Source of the DNA: Tubiluchus corallicola
Lineage: Eukaryota > Priapulida > Priapulimorpha > Priapulimorphida > Tubiluchidae
Assembly (NCBI GenBank): GCA_030141605.1
Contig: JAQGDQ010000030.1
Coordinates: 355,171 to 419,170 of the forward strand
DNA length: 64,000 bases
Direction of reading: 5' to 3'
This document shows, piece by piece, positions 38,601 through 48,949 of this stretch. Made by a program: the position numbers and the translations under genes. Numbering within the stretch: position 1 is the first letter of the stretch; each line of letters begins with the position of its first letter. The notes beneath the pieces were generated by a model. That model was not told where the DNA came from and did not search any database. It worked only from the letters and a program-made list of their open reading frames with translations.

Positions 38601-41600
38601 GGGCCCTCAACATGAATACATCGGGTAGGTATAATATGCTCGACCTAGGCACTTGCACGTATCTTACACACTAACACAGTAGGCTATTGATTTATTACTC
38701 GGCCATTGTTGACATCATTTACTCCGGAAGATCTTAATATTTTATAGTCAACTTGTACACAGGTAATATATAATGATGGAAATGATGCAATTTTTGGTCT
38801 TAAAATGCACAACGACTTGTACATAAGGTCGATTTGTACACACGTATATATGGTATATAATATTTTGTAATTTATTTTTGTACGTTCATATACTTACCTG
38901 AACCGGTCATATAAAAGCATATATTTTTAATTTAAAACATACAACACAGTAATTATTACAACACCATTCTTTGGGCGCAGATGCAGCCATGTTCTTCTAC
39001 TGCTAACTCTCGGCCAGAGTTGCCATTTTGTATTCTGCATTCAGGTGATTCACAGTGGCTATGCTAATATTTCTATCAGATTCCTGTATATTCACCTCAT
39101 AAAGGAAGATGATGTGTGATGTTAATTATCATATTTGGGCTAAAAGTATCATGTTATGCGTCAAATCAGCATATTAACAGCCGAGTAGTGTTACAGCTTA
39201 AACCATAATTATCAGAACTTAAGTTCGTATGGTACAAAAAAGAGACTACAAAAAAATAGAAAAACAAAACATGGAAAAATGAGCATTGAAAAAAATTGGA
39301 TAACCACTGCTAAATGGTAGGAAAGAACATTGATTTCAACTGATCTTAAAAAACCCAAGATTCGGCTTTAAACATATTTTCTTCCATCCCTACTGAAGTC
39401 CTTTGAGCTCACGAGGTAAAACAGAAAAACATTTTTCTTTGCGGCCGGCCTGATGTTGTAATGTACCTCTCTTTTTCCAGTCGTTGTTTCTCTTTGTCTA
39501 GCTTCTGCTGCTCCCTAGTCACTTTCATCAACTTTTTCTCTCTCATCTTTTCAAGCTTGTTCTTTTCCTTGTTACAAAGAAAAATGTTGTTTAGAATAGA
39601 GCAATGAGAATAGCCAGTCGTATTAAAAGGCTGAATAGTCTGGTCTATGGAATGTGTCACAGTTCTTAAGTAAATGAGGTCAATGATTTCCCATGTAGAC
39701 ATATCTGAATCTACTTGCCAATCTTCTTTTCAAAATTTTGTACAAACCTATGTATAAAAAGCATTTCCAGAAAGTTTTGTGGAGGGGAGTTTTACGAATA
39801 CCTCTTTGGAAAAAAGAACAACTGGTCTATAAGACAACACTTTAAAAGACTGCATAAAGTTAGTTTACTTTAGCAGTTTCTTGTTAGAGGTAAACAAGAC
39901 ATATAGCCATATAGCGTAAGTGGAATATATTCTCTTTTGCTAAATAATATTAAACAAACACTATGTGAAATGTTTGAGCATTACGTACTATAATCTTGTT
40001 TACTTGCAAGTTACTATAAGTTTTCACTAGCACAATATTAACATATTACCACACAAATTGTGAAAACAGTATTACAACAATAGTCCATAAACCAGTAACG
40101 TGTTTCTTGTGCTTAAATCTACAAAAATTTGATTTTGTTTACTTCAGAATTACATAAATATAAAAACCTTCTCTTGCTTCTCACGATCTTGCGATTCTTT
40201 GGACACAAGTCTTGACCGTTTAGAACTCTTTCGTTCCATTCGCTTTGATCCTTTCCTGGAAATCTTGTCTGCATCATGTTTTCTGTCTTCAAGTGGCTCC
40301 TCGCCTTCTAGTAGACTGCCTTCAGAATGGCTGTGCTCAAGATCCAGTGCCTCTGCAATTTCTTTGGAAACTGCACTCTTCTCTGACTCGGTTCGCTTGG
40401 GAGGCTTCCGTGGTTTTGCGATATTTGGTGGTAAGCCTAGGAAATCAAAATGGCAAGGGCTTCGTTATAATTTTTCTAGTTTCTAGACAATGGAATAAAC
40501 CCAGAATTGTTACATTATTGAAACCAAACTTGAACAAAAAGAAGAAAATGTGAAAAAGTTCTAACTGAGCATGGATTTAAATTGGTGAGCTTTTGAAACA
40601 AAAAAATTTAATCAAAACATATAACAATTACAAAAAATAATCTAATTAATTAGTGATTACTCTAGCATGAGTAAACTAACATTATAAATGCCTGACTGGT
40701 TGATGAACTATTGGGATTGAATTGCAGCTTGCCTTGATCACAATGGACTATGTGGTTCTGTGGCAATGTAATCCAAAATTCCCTGTAATAATTCCTTAAT
40801 GAAGGTTGAACTTAATTAGCATAAGCAACTACTTCTCCAAATGACTAGGTAAACTCTCTCTCTCTCCCCCCCACCTAACTCCCTCCCTCCGTCCATCCAT
40901 CTGTCTGTCTGTCTGTAATGTCACTGCACTGGCCTACAAGCATACCAGTAACCACTGATATTAAATGTTGAGGTAATTGCAAACTGAACCAGAATTTTTC
41001 ACAATTAGCCTGTTTAACTTAAAAACCAATTAAGTTTACCGATAAGGCATTGCTTAAATGTTTTAAATCAAGTACAGTCTTACTTGCTGCTTCGCCACCT
41101 TTCTTTTTCTCCCATTCTATCATCCGTTTAGCAAAATCTTGGTTTTGCAGTCCCTTGAGCATCTGTAAAGTTATCTTGTCTTTTTCTGTTTGTGTTGCTG
41201 TCATGTGCATTGGCACTGTTGTTGTTGGTGCTGTGGCTGAAGACGATGTGCATGCCACTTCTGAGCTTAACAGCTTGTCAAAATCCGGTGCATCAGGAAA
41301 GTTCATTTGATCAGGTGGAGGACTACAAGGGGCAGAGGAAGAAACGTCTTTCTTTGCTGTTGCCATAACAGTCCTAAAATGAAGGTAATGTAATTGAGGA
41401 TAAAAAACACAATTTATTTATTTATACCATATATTCGTACTCTTATAATGTACAACAAATACACAAAAAAAACAAGACATGGGCATTATGATATCAATTA
41501 GTAAAGTAGAATAAAAAATAATAATAAAATATGGTAACAATTAATCTATTAAATGATTATGTAACTGCAATGGCTATCATACATAACTGCATAATGTATA

Positions 41601-44600
41601 ATATAATTGTACATGCACATTGCTCTTGTTAAAAAAGATAATTACAGCTAAATTACTAAAACCTTTTGCAAATACATTAATAATTTTTATTCGCAAAAAA
41701 CTTTGTTTGATTGATGAGTATGTGGAATATCAATTGCAAAACTATATCTTGGCTTTGGAAACAGAATTGTGAGCCTAAATTTGTATCATATGGGCTTTTT
41801 ATGAACATCTAATTTTGGTTTGAGTAATAACCTCAGGTGGATGATAACCCTCCTTGCTTCACAAACTGATACCTGCTTCACGCTAATTCAGATAATTCTT
41901 ACATTAATTTATCCTTGATATTTTTTGATGGTGGACCAGCCGATGGCGTGGGTGATGCAGACTGTTCGGGCCAGCTTTTGCGTTCAGCTACAGGAGAGCG
42001 TTTTTCCGGATCAAGATGTCGATGTTGTACGAGCAAATCGTGTGAAGAGTCACTTGCAGTTTGACGTCTATCTCGTTCCCGTTCAACTAATTTTGCTTTA
42101 GGCGTTTGATGCCGACTGAAATGAGTAGCCGATTAATGTTTGAAAGCTTGCAAAGTTATAAGTGTTAGTTATTGCAGCTTGCATGTGGTTCACACCGTAT
42201 TTCTTCTCACATGATTATCTTTGATAACAAATTCAGTTCTGCCTAATCATTGTTCAAATAATACTAGTAGTTCTACTATTTTGTGCTAGATCCCTGCTTG
42301 CAGTGTACAGAAAACAGTGGTGTCACAACAATAACCAATAATTCTTTAATTCAGTTATGAACACGCCTATTATTCACCAGCAACTGAATAGCATTGTGCC
42401 AATCACCAGACATCAAGTGTTGTAATTACACCAGAAATGTATAGTTGGAATGCAGTGCACCATTCGTTCATGAATCAACCCTTTCACCTCCATAGGATAT
42501 GAGACAACTTGAGGAAAGCATGACACATTTACAGATTAGAGATATGGAAATGGTTGACTTACCTTTCCCATTCACAGTAATCGCCAGCAAGAAGATCACT
42601 GCTGCTAGCCCGGGAAGGATGCGTGGGGGTGCTTGATATGCTGTCATCTTGAGATGAAGACTTTTTTCCTCCTGTCCAAAGAACAATTTATCTGTTGTCT
42701 CAAAGTATATACAGGAAGCCTCATTTTACACCCAATGCTGAATTTTTGTAAAGCATCATGGTACACAGCACACATAACATGATTTTTTTATTATGCTACT
42801 CCATGTAAATCTACCAACAGCTATATTTAGTGATGTATATGTATCAAATTCATAAATTTCTAAATTATCGAGTGAATGAGGGGATGCTTCCAATCACTGC
42901 ACTATTCAAGGTAATCTGTATGCAAAAACAATGCCATGTTATTCAAATTAGAAACAATAATGCTAGTTATTGAGGTGATAATCACACAGACATTAGTTTT
43001 GTCATGATAATGCAGAAGTTAGTGGAAAAAGTGTCTACAAAACTCTGATGTTTCAACGAAAAGAGGATAATTTTTCATATCATACCAGATCGTCAATCAC
43101 ACACTGTGTATGGCTACTTGAGCTCGCCTGCTTTTTATTAAGTTTTTAATCTATTATTTAATTATCAGGAATGTTTTGGCATTATTATAGATGTTAAAGT
43201 GTATGCTTTTTATCATACTTCAAAGTGGGGTATGATATGAAAAATTATCCTGCTTTCATTTAGGCATCAGAGTTTTGTAGACAGTTTTTGCAATGATATC
43301 ACAACTGAACATAATTTTCAACAGCACAAATATTCCACTACCATGTATCACATGTTTGCAAAAGCATTTCAGTACAATGCTACCGTGCAGCATTTCAAGT
43401 TTACTGTTGTGCACTGTGTACAACTGAACACCTCTAAACTGAGAGGTACAGCAGCTGTTTTGGTATAACACGAACAAATGGCGAAATGCAACAGTAAAGA
43501 ACTAGTAGTGTGAATGCAAAATTATGTTTCTGTATTAATAATTCCTTCACGTAAGTCATTCTGGAAAAAAGTGGTATGTTCACTTTCAATATTTGATAGA
43601 CTAGATAGTTTTGAGCTATAGTTTAAATTGGGTCCAGTTTTCTTTCAAATTTTTTGATCGGCAAACAAACACTCATCACTCGAGTTTTGCCATGTTATGT
43701 GAATGAGTGAATATGAGTAACAAAATGTACATGCAATATGATCGAGTGAAAGAAAAAAACCAACTAGAAAGAAAATCTGAATAAGCAGTAAATATTCATT
43801 AAGGTTAGTTGTCAATTAAAAAGTTATTCATGACCAAAGTGAAACATTATAACACATGATGACTAATACATCATCTTTGATGTCACTTACTAACTGCATC
43901 TGCCAAATGCCAAGAGAAACACATTAAAATTCTTCTGTGAAAGGGAACACTGGTAAGGATGTGCTAACTTAAATTATGCTGTGGTATTTATTATAGGTAA
44001 TTTGCTGATGATATGATCTCATGCAACCAAGATGCAGCTGTTTTACCAGGCACAGTTAATCAAAAGTGCTGGGTAAATGCAGTCTTAGTAACAGTAATGA
44101 AAGCAGAGCAAATTATAGTTTAATGACTCCTGGATTTGACAAATAAGTTTTCGAAAAATATACTTTTTAAAAAGTAAGTTGTCAAATACTCAGTGAGGCA
44201 ATCACTAGAAACAGCTGTAAATAATTCTAGACAGATATACTTAACTGATAAGTATACTAAAGTATATGCAAAATGCATACTTGATTAGTATGTGAATAAG
44301 TTTGTGAATGTGTCCTAACTTTTGCACAGCAAGTATGAGTATATGCAAGTGCATACTAGGAGATATATTAGCCTTCTATACTTACTCTTGCTAATAACAT
44401 CTTTTCCACTTTGAACGACACCTCGAAAATAACCTTTTGCCGCCTTTCCAAGCGACCTTCGGTCAGCTTTTTCAGTGCTTTTCAGTGGCACTCCATTCTG
44501 CGTCTTTGACAGCGGTGATGGTCTCAGAAGTTGAGATGTTGCCTCGCTGTCATCAAATGACTGCTCTGTTTGTTGCTTTGGTACAGGCAGATGATCTGCG

Positions 44601-45844
44601 TCATCCATTTCACTGTAACTGCCCGGAAGATATTTACTTGATGAGTTTTTCGGGAATCTACAACTGCTATGCGATTTTAAGCTTTCTTGACGGAACACAG
44701 CATAATCCGAATCATCTGAATTAGAGGAAATGTCGATCAGATCAGCTGCACTGATTGGTTCCGAGTCAACGGAAGCATGAGGGCTTTTATATACAGGACT
44801 AGCGCCTGAGCTGCTTCTGTCTGAGGACCTGTCCTGAGGTGGGGAAAGTAATGGTTCTTCTTGTCTGGTTGAAATGAGCTCACGTTTGTAGTCAGGATCT
44901 TGGATAAAGCGATCAATTACATCTTTATCTCGCCGTGTGAATGCCTCTTTCACCCTCTCCCAGTAGGAAGATGGTTTTGACTGTTTATTTTGAGGTACCA
45001 TTTCTAATGACGTTAATGACTTGCTGCGATATACCTTTCTTTTTAGACTCCGCTTCTTCTTTTTTGCCGGTTCCGACTTTACAGAATCGGCAGACAAACT
45101 GTTATGTGGTAAGTGAGGTTGAGATCCGCTGCTGCACGGTAAGCTCTGCATGCTTGGTGCTGTTACTGCAAGTTCTGGTATAGCCTTAGCACCTAAAGGT
45201 AAACTGCGGCAACGGCAAGTTGACACCAGATAGTCTGTGTACATTTTGTGCAATTTTTTCATATCTGCCAAATACTCGATTTTTCTCATCAAACGTAGAT
45301 TTTTGGCTCTTATTTTTGCCAGCTGAGTTACTAAGCGGGACAAATGTTCTAACTGGTCTATGCCTACTTGCTGTTGTCCCTGAGATTGTGCTACGTTCTC
45401 CTTCTGCAGTGATGTTACATACTGCATAAAGGAGTTCTGAATTTCCATTGATCTGGCTAATACTAACTCTATAGACATAGATGCATCTGTCTGCAAGTTG
45501 GCATCGCGTACTGATGACACAGAAATTTTCTTGACAACACTACTTGGTGTCACTAATATACCATCACCAATTGTGCGCTGCTCCAACCAAGGTTGTGGCT
45601 CATGCAATGGAGTACTGACAACAACTGATGGAGCAATATCCATAACTCTTTCTCCAAAGATTTGTTCGTTTGATTCGCTCGCAGTTTGGCTACTGTAAAA
45701 ACAAAAGGTTGTTGCGAGATATTCCTGCTCTTGACGTATGGCAGATGCATGTTCGTGAGTAATGCTGTCCGCTAGAGTGAGCTTTTGCATTGAACGCGAC
45801 GGGGTTATGGTTGGAGCTGCCATCCGACTGCTTCCTTCATACAT
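20686..45844 (-). CDS. Large serine-rich coiled-coil protein, unrecognised (18 coding exons, 2430 aa)
   Basis: Exons (5' to 3'): 44386-45844 (the exon begins at 45884 with 5' UTR), 42563-42671, 41903-42115, 41027-41373, 40168-40436, 39467-39567, 37217-37971, 36606-36760, 36151-36265, 35846-35940, 33626-33835, 33230-33422, 32836-33021, 29283-30004, 28526-28712, 23271-24593, 22785-22950 and 20686-21373. The 7293 nt are in frame throughout. A TAA lies in frame just before the ATG, so this start is well supported. Low-complexity Ser/Pro/Lys-rich stretches alternate with charged helices likely to form coiled coils (residues ~800-832, ~1050-1175, ~1207-1276). Three related short motifs occur: DFAKRMIEWE (~673), DFKKELWE (~844) and DYLKKLRKWDE (~884). 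A basic block KKSKKKKKKRR falls in exon 16, and two PGTY repeats in exon 18. No transmembrane segment or enzyme motif is seen. It looks like a cytoskeletal or scaffold protein, but this is inference. Two donors are GTTTTT and one is GC. Confidence 0.82.
22100..22159 (-). other. Possible poison exon in the last intron of the large gene
   Basis: A 60-nt segment has a good acceptor (CTATAG, reverse complement) and donor (CAG followed by GTATGG). In the phase delivered by exon 17 it hits TGA at its second codon, and the phase from exon 16 also hits a stop. Only the third phase is open. Skipping it joins exon 17 to the last exon in frame. It may be a stop-containing alternative exon or a chance pair of splice sites. 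Confidence 0.35.
25044..27405 (+). CDS. Ly6/uPAR three-finger protein, GPI-anchored, quiver/sleepless-like (3 exons, 145 aa)
   Basis: Exons are 25044-25101, 26859-27011 and 27179-27405 (58+153+227 nt, phase 1 at both introns). Exon 1 encodes a signal peptide (MNGVEIVLVLCASLTVTQA). The mature part opens with CYSC, continues with CTQC, RVCLRTLHGSYDNGC, and CICSGELCN, then has a hydrophobic C-terminal tail typical of a GPI signal. The ten-cysteine pattern with terminal C-x(4)-CN fits the Ly6/uPAR fold. Relatives modulate ion channels or receptors at the cell surface; the target here is unknown. The second donor is the weak GTTTAT. The gene lies on the opposite strand inside intron 15 of the large gene, and its first intron holds a LINE fragment. 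Confidence 0.85.
25466..26215 (+). mobile_element. LINE reverse-transcriptase remnant in Ly6 intron 1
   Basis: Joined over frameshifts, the plus strand encodes a non-LTR reverse-transcriptase segment: INNLSKKL, then GGTPINHLFYADDLLFNC with the catalytic YADD, then LQKLLDCCEEYAKHNGIVIN, then EHEVKYL and a C-terminal thumb/connection-like part. At least three frameshifts break it. No ORF1, endonuclease or 3' tail is identifiable. It is an old 5'-truncated copy in the same orientation as the host Ly6 gene. Confidence 0.8.
27763..27768 (+). terminator. Candidate polyadenylation signal of the Ly6 gene
   Basis: An AATAAA lies about 360 nt after the Ly6 stop codon, on the same strand and within the host intron. 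No stronger signal was noticed nearer the stop. Confidence 0.4.
30889..32434 (-). mobile_element. Internally deleted LINE: ORF1 remnant joined to ORF2 C-terminus
   Basis: Reading the minus strand, 32434-31797 holds an ORF1 remnant with frameshifts: MPVDKALRSKGSC, a coiled-coil piece VRLGALETCVNKYNVRIS, an RRM-like RPIIVRCYS block, and LPDNLTKQDYEKKKDGKRVK ending at a stop. After about 280 bp without similarity, 31520-30889 encodes the C-terminal part of a LINE ORF2: YIIEKAQPRIDLIKKI, LYKSMVRPILEDVNPVW, PPYLHDLLP and VVDWNAVP. The endonuclease and the catalytic RT domain are absent, so most of ORF2 was deleted. It sits in intron 13 of the large gene in the sense orientation. Confidence 0.8.
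32632..32734. repeat. Pentanucleotide microsatellite
   Basis: About seven copies of CTATG are followed by about thirteen copies of CTATA, then degenerate copies to about 32765. It lies about 100 bp from the donor of exon 13 of the large gene. Confidence 0.95.
32834..32836 (-). other. GC-type splice donor of intron 13, large gene
   Basis: The exon/intron border reads CTAG, then GCAAGT, the classic consensus for GC-AG introns. Phase 1 matches the next exon. A GT donor 27 nt upstream (GAGG, then GTGACAG) would also keep the frame, removing 9 residues. Confidence 0.6.
34320..35680. repeat. 43-bp minisatellite, about 31 copies
   Basis: The unit is GACAGAAGCATTACAGCTTG followed by AAAGTATTGAGAAAGAGTAC and CTT. 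Copies from about 34640 to 35340 are nearly identical. Left copies read CTTTACAGTCTTG and right copies CTTTAAAGTCTTGAG in place of GCTTGAAAGTATTGAG, so the array has three subtypes with a homogenised core. It lies in intron 10 of the large gene. The unit is not a multiple of three, and the open frame across part of it is not coding. Confidence 0.97.
38365..38853. mobile_element. 489-bp MITE with TA duplication and long inverted ends
   Basis: The element is flanked by TA (38363-38364 and 38854-38855). Left end: CCGTATATACATATGTACAC followed by GTCGAATTTAAG. Reverse complement of right end: CCATATATACGTGTGTACAA followed by ATCGACCTTATG. No coding capacity is seen. The ends resemble MITEs starting CCGTATATAC, of TA-inserting DNA transposon type; I do not name a family. 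It is in intron 6 of the large gene. Confidence 0.8.
40855..40916. repeat. Pyrimidine-rich CT/CCCT/CTGT simple repeat
   Basis: The stretch runs from CTCTCTCTCTCTC through CCCTCCCTCCGTCC to CTGTCTGTCTGTCTGT. It lies in intron 4 of the large gene. No other role is visible. Confidence 0.9.
43033..43282. repeat. 250-bp inverted repeat with 54-bp arms
   Basis: The left arm (43033-43086) starts GTCTACAAAACTCTGATG and ends GGATAATTTTTCATATCATA plus CC. The right arm (43229-43282) is its reverse complement with about seven mismatches clustered in the middle. The 142-bp spacer has no similarity to the arms. It may be a MITE or hairpin-forming sequence in intron 1 of the large gene's coding region. 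Flanking target duplications are not clear. Confidence 0.85.
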
Positions 45845-46474
45845 CTTGATGGCTTAGTGGTGATGCTTCTTGTTAGGTAATGTCCTGAAAAAACAAAAAT
45901 GCCATTGGCTTTATGTAAACGAATTAGTGATGAAGTTAGGTACTTGTCAAACCATCCAGTGAAAGAAAGTAGTTAATAAAATCACAGAGCGCAGTGTACA
46001 AATCAAACGGAAACCAGATGAAATTAAGAAAAAACTAAGTGACTATAACCTTACAGTACACGATAACAGTTACTCAGTCAGAATGACTATAGTATAATGG
46101 CAGAGCAAATGTGGCTAAAATTCTATGTTTACAAAATGTGCCTTAATGTCAACTCCCCCAAACTCAACAAAAACGTCAACTGAACTTTGACATGTATGCA
46201 CCTTGGAGCACTGTATAGGTAACAACACGACTTTGGTGTGATAGTCGTTAGGGTGCACAACATGAAAGAAAAGATCATGCAACTAAAACCTCCCAGGAGT
46301 CGGAATTCCATGCATCTTCTATTGCTAAGTTGGGAATGAGCTTCAGGTTAGCGGACTTGGATGCATGTTCAAAGCTACGTCATGAGGAAAGAAAGACAAT
46401 GATAAGCTGAAAGATAGAAGCAGAAAGAAGCAAAGACAGAGAAAAAAAGCGGGAGACAGGGGGAGAAAGAGAAG

Positions 46475-46610
<136 letters not shown>

Positions 46611-46721
46611 CTGTAGACATACATAGTCCAACCAACACTGGTGGCAACCCGTCATTTCTTAGTATTACTAATAATATCCTTTATCCCATTCTATAATTAG
46701 AAATAACTGAAGTGTCTTCAT

Positions 46722-46952
46722 TTGTGCAGCATTTTTGAGAAGCCACATATTTTACCAGACAAGCAACAAATTCCACGGCGTGCGTGGCTTCTCTGGTATC
46801 TTCCTCGGCTTGAGAAGCCGCCGCCGCAAACTCATTCTGAAGAACTTGTTGATGTGCGATGTTTTCTCACCGATATTTTACAAACACAAAACTGTTTTCA
46901 CAAACCGCAAACTATTGACACGCCGTTATTCTCCCGTTACTATGAGGACTGA
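46722..46952 (+). other. Exon-like open frame between two GA tracts, unrecognised
   Basis: The plus-strand frame includes IFEKPHILPDKQQIPRRAW, LLWYLPRLEKPPPQ and DTPLFSRYYED and then a TGA. An acceptor-like CTTCATTTGTGCAG precedes it, at about 46717-46731. Base composition is richer in G and C than its surroundings and the codons look mixed, so it may be a terminal exon of an unplaced plus-strand gene or a fragment of an inserted sequence. No upstream exon was found and I do not recognise the protein. Confidence 0.35.
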
Positions 46953-47085
46953 GAAGCCAAATGAATCCTGAATGAAAAAGTTCTCCTACATAGTAAATGT
47001 TAGTCTACAGAAGTTCATCATTCAGAGCAGTGAGTGTTACAAATTTGCAAAACAGGCTATACATGTAGGTCCTTTCATTGCCTAC

Positions 47086-47305
<220 letters not shown>

Positions 47306-47779
47306 CGTGGACAGACGTTTAATCGCGTCTGCCTATTTTTCTGACGTCATAATAAAATCAAAGCGGATGGAGATGCAAAGTTCCCCAAGCTTGATACTGC
47401 AGGGACAAAACTAGGCGACAGCTGCAAACCCATTGACTTTGGGTTACATGTGGGTCAGAGTTACAAAGGTGAAGCTCACAAGATCAAAGAACCAACAAAA
47501 TCAAAGAGTGGAGCGGCATATCAAGTGCAACTCAGGAATATGTTTAGGCAAACTCCACTGTTTTTTTTTTGGTTTAAAACGTCAAAGGTCAAGGCCATAA
47601 CAAATTTTCACGTGAAAGCACGGGACTCCACCTCTATCGAAAACCTCTCCTCTACTTGATTTTTTTTTTACAACGGGGCTTTTGTCAAAAATTAACTATT
47701 AGAACTCAATTCAGTTTTTACGATGAGTTTACACTCACAAAAACTTTTTCAGGCGTTTTCTCACAACTGCTCACATTTG

Positions 47780-47960
47780 CAAATCCGTCTAAAACACTCT
47801 ATAAGCTGGCTGAAGACATGTAAAGCCGTCTAAAGACGTGTGAAGTCGTTCAGAAAATGCGAGAGTTGTGTGAAGCCGTCTAAAAGTGCACAAGCAAACA
47901 CTACCCGAATATGCATAACTCTGCCTAAAGAAGCACGAAGTGTTCTTCCTGGACGTGCTA
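47780..47960. repeat. Degenerate short repeats around GCCGTCTAAA
   Basis: Variants of GTGTGAAGCCGTCTAAA recur (ATGTAAAGCCGTCTAAA, GTGTGAAGTCGTTCAGAA, GTGTGAAGCCGTCTAAA, CTGCCTAAAG), at spacings of about 20 to 50 bp. It looks like a decayed short tandem array. Confidence 0.45.
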
Positions 47961-48949
47961 AGCTGTTATAAAAGCGTGTAAATATGCCTAAAGTAGCATG
48001 CAGTTATGCGAATATATTATTTAATGTCACCTGATGACATCTGCAGACATGAAGTCTGTGTAAAGACCCTTGTTTTGCTGGCAAACATTGTATATATGAT
48101 TCGAGAGGTATAGAAGGTTTGCAATAGACAAAGACTCGCAAAATCCGGTACAAAGTTTATTTTCTTCTCTTTCTAAAATCAGTGATAGCAACAACAGATA
48201 CGGTCACTGGCAAATAACATTCAACAGCTGCCAATGGTCTGAATCACAGGTTAAACAACGCCACAAGGCAAAGAATAGCACGATACCGCCACTACAAAGC
48301 GAAAGCTGCGTCTCTAAGCTTTTTGGCAAAAATAACATCATTAAAATGCACAGTAGCAACGTCCAATCGTAACTATAGAGCACTTCTTTTATACATAAGC
48401 TATTCATCAACATATTAGGGATCCCAACGTGCTGTACCGAATTTATATATCATGTTTGTAACTCAGTGTCTGAAACTTCACTTTAGATTAAATTCTTATA
48501 GTTGTCCCAAATGTCCCACATTCCTATGTAAAGCTTAGTGTTGAAGTTGGTAACTCGGGATACGAAAGATATTAACAATTACAAGATATTAACCGCATGA
48601 AAATTCTTAATAGCAAAGGTGCACCACTTAAAGTCACTTACTTAAAGGTCAAATTTAACGTAAAAACAAGTTTTCTTTAATAAAGACAGCCAACCATAAC
48701 TTAAAGTTTGACACTGCTTTTATTAAATTGCTTCCTTCCTAATGTAATCGGGCCTCGAAGACGCATTTTCCCCAAAGCATTTTGTTCGGTTTTGCTCGTT
48801 AAACTTCGGAAATAGACCACCGTCCTAGCAACGGCTTTCTTGTATACCGCCTCGTTTTTGTGACGCTGAATTCGTAAACAATGTACCACGGAAAAGCCTA
48901 CACAACCAAACACTGTCGTAACCAAGGCATTGGTCACGCATGCGCGAAA

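Noticed and set aside
48701-48937. Minus-strand frame resembling a small membrane protein
   Set aside because: No ATG in frame before the hydrophobic segment, a stop lies just upstream, and no acceptor is present. I could not match it to any small mitochondrial or membrane protein family.
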